Assembly: GCF_022829345.1 (NCBI RefSeq)
Contig: NZ_JAKSXV010000022.1
Span: forward strand, 1-49,426
Source of the DNA: Methylobacterium sp. J-090
GTDB lineage: Bacteria; Pseudomonadota; Alphaproteobacteria; Rhizobiales; Beijerinckiaceae
Length of the DNA: 49,426 bases
Reading direction: 5' to 3'
The position numbers and the translations under genes were made by a program. Position 1 is the stretch's first letter. Each line of letters begins with the position of its first letter. The notes below the pieces were generated by a model, which ran no database searches, was not told the origin of the DNA, and was given only the letters and a program-made list of their open reading frames with translations. Of the stretch, positions 46,994 to 49,426 are shown piece by piece.

Positions 46994-47023
46994 CGGCCCC
47001 CCTGTCGCCAAACAGGAGGGCCG
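46994..47023. terminator. 12-bp hairpin upstream of the winged-helix gene
   Basis: A 12-base stem (46994-47005 with 47012-47023, one mismatch) encloses a six-base loop CGCCAA. The flanks are not T-rich. The interval 46870-47162 contains no supported gene. The hairpin could be an operator or an attenuator for the gene at 47163. Confidence 0.5.
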
Positions 47024-47162
47024 CGAAATCGAAATGGCCTGTGGTGGCCGCTACCAGTCCCCCACAAGCCATACGACCCCTTCGGGTGTCAAGCGGGAAC
47101 GCCAATTCCCGCATCGAGAAGTCGTGCCTTGTGCCTGCCGCGGCCCGAAAGGGTTGGGGACG

Positions 47163-47891
47163 ATGTTTCACGCCGCCATGAAGGCCGCGATTGAGGACGC
47201 GCGGACGCTTGCGCAGATGGACGCGCTGTCTCGCCAGCTTTGGCAGGGGCACGGGTCCGGGGTGCTGGGCGACGAGGATGCCCAGGCGCTCGCCGAGCGG
47301 CTCCACGGGCGCCGCAGCGCGATCCGTGACGGCATCCGGCCCGTTGGCATCCCCGCCGGCCGGGCGAGCCTGTTCCCGCCCCGTGCGCGGTCCGCGAGCC
47401 CCGACAGGGCAGCATCCCGAGACCGCCGGCGCCTGCTGGCCTGTTCCGGCCCCATGCCGCCAGCCCTCGCGGCCCGGTTCACCACCGGCCAGCTCGCGGT
47501 TCTGCGCATCGTCGGCGACGAGGTGGCCACCAAGGGCGTGTGCGGGCTGTGCGTGGACGCCATCGCCGCCCGGGCCGGCGTGTGCCGGCGGCTGGCCCAG
47601 GCCGCGATCCGTCTCGCCGAGGGCGACGGGCTGCTCACCATCGAGGAGCGGCGCCACGAGGGCCGGAAGAACTCGCCGAACCTCGTCCGCATCATCAGTC
47701 GGGAATGGCAGGCGTGGATGCGCCGAGGTCGCCGCGGCAGCCATCGAGAGCAGACAGAGGCGGCACCCCCTGTGCAGGGCATAGGGTGCAAACCGATTCA
47801 CCCCACGGATAAGGGGATAACTCTGGGGATGATTTCCCCAGCGGAACCGTCAAAGAAGCTGCCGGAACGGCAGAGTCAGACCCGGCCATGA
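47163..47891 (+). CDS. Winged-helix DNA-binding protein of a plasmid-associated family
   Basis: The ATG at 47163 gives 242 residues (MFHAAMKAAIEDARTLAQMDALSRQLW). A helical N-terminus and an arginine/proline linker (RARSASPDRAASRDRRRLLA) lead to a winged helix: LAARFTTGQLAVLRIVGDEV, CVDAIAARAGVCRRLAQAAIRLAEGDGLLTIEERR, PNLVRIISREWQAWMRR. I recall close relatives on plasmids and in accessory regions of Rhizobiales, where they are annotated only as helix-turn-helix proteins; a role in replication control has not been shown to my knowledge. A polar tail of about 60 residues follows. The frame is open upstream, but the relatives start here. Confidence 0.8.
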   Translation: MFHAAMKAAIEDARTLAQMDALSRQLWQGHGSGVLGDEDAQALAERLHGRRSAIRDGIRPVGIPAGRASLFPPRARSASPDRAASRDRRRLLACSGPMPPALAARFTTGQLAVLRIVGDEVATKGVCGLCVDAIAARAGVCRRLAQAAIRLAEGDGLLTIEERRHEGRKNSPNLVRIISREWQAWMRRGRRGSHREQTEAAPPVQGIGCKPIHPTDKGITLGMISPAEPSKKLPERQSQTRP

Positions 47892-48076
47892 GACCAATCT
47901 GGAATCGTCGCGACGGGTACAGGCGGCGGAGCTATGTCGCGGGTGCATCCAGCTGATCGGAAGAACGGACGCTAGAGGCTAAGACAGAAAAGGGCCTTCT
48001 CTGCTCGCCCATTGCGGAATGAACGAAAGGCTCTGTGCCCGCGTTTGCACGCCACATCCAGATTGGAGCAACGCAC

Positions 48077-48376
48077 ATGCGTACGACCACACTCGCCCTC
48101 GCGGCCTCGTTTGCCCTCGCGTTGACAGGTTCGGCTTTCGCTCAGACGCCGGCCGGCGGTGGAAGCTCGGAAGGCAACATGAACAATCCCGGCAGCGTGA
48201 AGAGCAGCGGTGAAAAGAGCTCGGAGCGTTCCATCGGATCGGCCACCGGCAGCACTATGGCCCCTACCGGCGGCGCTGCGGGAGGCTCCGGCAATATGGG
48301 TGGTGGTACCGGCGCAAGCTCCAACACCGGCGTCGGCACCGGGAACGCGGGGAACTCGCAGGGGCCGCGCCAGTAA
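48077..48376 (+). CDS. Small secreted glycine/serine-rich protein, 99 aa
   Basis: The ATG at 48077 with GGAG about 9 bases upstream gives MRTTTLALAASFALALTGSAFAQTPAGGG: a strong signal peptide with cleavage after AFA. The mature part is almost entirely glycine, serine, asparagine and threonine, with no cysteine and few hydrophobic residues, so it is expected to be disordered in the periplasm or outside. It resembles many short exported proteins of Methylobacterium. A strong terminator lies 25 bases after its stop. Confidence 0.8.
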   Translation: MRTTTLALAASFALALTGSAFAQTPAGGGSSEGNMNNPGSVKSSGEKSSERSIGSATGSTMAPTGGAAGGSGNMGGGTGASSNTGVGTGNAGNSQGPRQ

Positions 48377-48400
48377 GCATTTAACTGAGCGATCAGATTG

Positions 48401-48430
48401 AAGGGCTGGGGGTATCCCCGGCCCTTTTTG
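48401..48430 (+). terminator. Intrinsic terminator of the secreted protein gene
   Basis: AAGGGC-T-GGGG pairs with CCCC-GGCCCTT around GTAT, directly followed by TTTTG. GC-rich stem plus T-run right after the gene at 48077-48376 makes this a clear plus-strand terminator. Confidence 0.85.
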
Positions 48431-48595
48431 TTTGGCGGCTCCACGCCTACCCATGCTCCGGTCTGACGCTCGCCTTCAAACGGATGTGCAACTGAGGAAA
48501 AAACACAGCATCTAGATGTTTTCAGACCAATCTTGTTGATCTTTCAATATTACTGCGCCTAAAGCGGCATCGTCGCCTACCGCCGGAATTTTTCA

Positions 48596-49135
48596 ATGAA
48601 CGAAGCTGAAACCAACCACGCGTCCGATTACGTCGAGCTGAGCGCCGATCTCGTCTCAGCCTACGTCTCCAACAACTCCCTCCCCGCAAGTGAGATCGGC
48701 AATCTGCTTGCCAGTGTGCATGCTGCTATCAGCAGCCTTGCGAAGGGTGGGAATGCCTCTCCCACGAAGGAGAATGGGGTCGAGAAGGCCACCCCAGCGC
48801 AAATCAAGAAGTCGATCACGCCGGATGCCCTCATCAGCTTCGAGGACGGCAAGTCCTATAAGACCCTGCGCCGCCACCTGACGATCCGTGGTCTGACCCC
48901 TGAGGCCTACCGCGCAAAGTACGGCTTACCTGCGGACTACCCAATGGTCTCTGCCGGCTACTCGGCGCAGCGCTCTGAACTCGCCAAGGCCCTTGGTCTT
49001 GGTCAGCAGCGAAATGGGGCTAGCAAGGCGGCCGAGGCCAAGGCCGCTCAACCCGACGAGACAGTTTCTGAGGCTCTGGCCGATGCGAAGCCGAAGCGTG
49101 CGGGGCGTCCTCGGAAGGCTGTCGCTGCTGAGTAA
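48596..49135 (+). CDS. MucR/Ros-family regulator lacking the usual zinc ligands
   Basis: A 179-residue regulator. The N-terminal oligomerisation part (YVELSADLVSAYVSNNSLPASEIGNLLASVHAAI) and the core (SITPDALISFEDGKSYKTLRRHLTIRGLTPEAYRAKYGLPADYPMVSAGYSAQRSELAKALGLG) are clearly MucR/Ros. In zinc-binding members the core has a C-x-x-C or similar pair and H-x3-5-H. Here LISFEDGK has no cysteine and only one His of RHL remains, as in zinc-free relatives. The C-terminus adds a basic AT-hook-like segment KRAGRPRKA. MucR proteins act as nucleoid-type regulators of many promoters. The ATG at 48596 follows an AT-rich 150-base upstream region. Confidence 0.93.
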   Translation: MNEAETNHASDYVELSADLVSAYVSNNSLPASEIGNLLASVHAAISSLAKGGNASPTKENGVEKATPAQIKKSITPDALISFEDGKSYKTLRRHLTIRGLTPEAYRAKYGLPADYPMVSAGYSAQRSELAKALGLGQQRNGASKAAEAKAAQPDETVSEALADAKPKRAGRPRKAVAAE

Positions 49136-49258
49136 TGCTGACGGGGCGCGGTGGCCATGTGCCGCCGCCCTCCAGCGTTCGTCATGCCCGTGTTCCGCCG
49201 GGTGCCGGAGGAGACAACGACTGGCAACGATCAGCTCTGCTGATTATGCTCAAGCTCG

Positions 49259-49426
49259 ATGCCGCGCTCGTCCTGCCAGAACCCGACCAACTGCCATGCC
49301 GCGGGCCGCGGCGGTCCCTGCCGCCGCTGCGACGCCCAGGCCATCGCTCAGCGCGCCGTTGAACTGCGTCAGCGCATCATGGCGAACAAAGCCGAAGGCC
49401 GCCCCCTCTATGCGCCGCGCAGTACC
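49259..49426 (+). CDS. Small cysteine-containing protein, 5' part (crosses the circle join)
   Basis: An ATG at 49259 opens a frame starting MPRSSCQNPTNCH that continues, after joining 49285 to base 1, to a TGA at 166-168, giving about 64 residues. The N-terminal third has four cysteines in the order CQNPTNC...CRRC plus histidine, which looks like a small zinc-binding knuckle. The rest is a basic helix (around QRAVELRQRI) and a polar tail. An in-frame stop at 49241 fixes the start region, but no strong ribosome binding site is visible. It lies downstream of the MucR-like gene on the same strand. I do not recognise the family; the zinc role is inferred from cysteine spacing only. Confidence 0.55.
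   Translation, partial: MPRSSCQNPTNCHAAGRGGPCRRCDAQAIAQRAVELRQRIMANKAEGRPLYAPRST
49286..49426. repeat. Terminal direct repeat, right copy (circular closure)
   Basis: Second copy of the 141-bp overlap, identical to 1-141. A reading frame that begins at 49259 continues without a break through this copy and on to a stop at 168 in the left end, which supports joining the ends. Confidence 0.93.

Overview
The window is almost certainly one complete circular plasmid. Bases 1-141 are repeated exactly at 49286-49426, so the unique circle is about 49,285 bp, and one small gene reads cleanly across the join (49259 to 168). High GC, a MucR/Ros regulator, an HWE-family histidine kinase, DUF982 and DUF5681 proteins, KaiBC genes and many small proteins point to an alphaproteobacterium of the Hyphomicrobiales. 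Methylobacterium/Methylorubrum is my best guess, from recall of similar proteins and not from a search. I see no rRNA, tRNA, CRISPR array, relaxase or conjugation machinery.

Layout. 0.3-3.4 kb: an intact IS630-family element, three overlapping small genes, and an IS66-family element that lost its middle so that tnpB is fused in frame to tnpC. 3.7-7.6 kb: a signalling cluster (REC-HD-GYP phosphodiesterase, a 92-aa protein, a chemoreceptor, a LOV-like PAS protein). 7.9-17.5 kb: the plasmid maintenance region. It holds a serine resolvase with an HNH-like protein, ParA plus a ribbon-helix-helix partner behind eight copies of an 8-bp repeat (candidate centromere), a PC4-DnaB-DUF1376 replication operon, regulators including a GIY-YIG/XRE fusion, four unknown small genes and a HicAB toxin-antitoxin pair. 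17.9-20.5 kb: a GAF-PAS-PAS-GGDEF-EAL protein. 20.8-28.1 kb: a tyrosine recombinase and a phage-derived stretch with a DUF5681 protein, a tape measure protein, a tail assembly chaperone with an intact -1 frameshift site, a baseplate/spike gpV protein and an excisionase-like HTH. No capsid, portal, terminase, sheath or tube gene is present anywhere.

28.6-41.3 kb: a second sensory region. It holds an orphan ParD-like antitoxin overlapping a 950-aa hybrid kinase, an HWE kinase with a periplasmic sensor, a Crp/Fnr regulator, small unknowns, and a five-gene overlapping operon (ribbon-helix-helix protein, KaiC, KaiB, KaiB, PAS hybrid kinase). 41.5-49.3 kb: accessory genes, including a second HNH-like paralogue, a DUF982 protein, a KilA-N protein, a low-GC HEPN-like protein, small genes separated by four related hairpins, a winged-helix protein, two secreted small proteins and a MucR-like regulator.

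Taken together the plasmid carries its own replication, segregation and addiction functions and a large load of signal transduction: both c-di-GMP synthesis and breakdown domains, a chemoreceptor, three membrane or soluble histidine kinases and a KaiBC timing module. The points most worth following are the plasmid-borne kaiC-kaiB-kaiB-kinase operon with a DNA-binding-type protein at its head, the 8-bp repeat array in front of parA, and the isolated phage tail module whose frameshift signal is intact.
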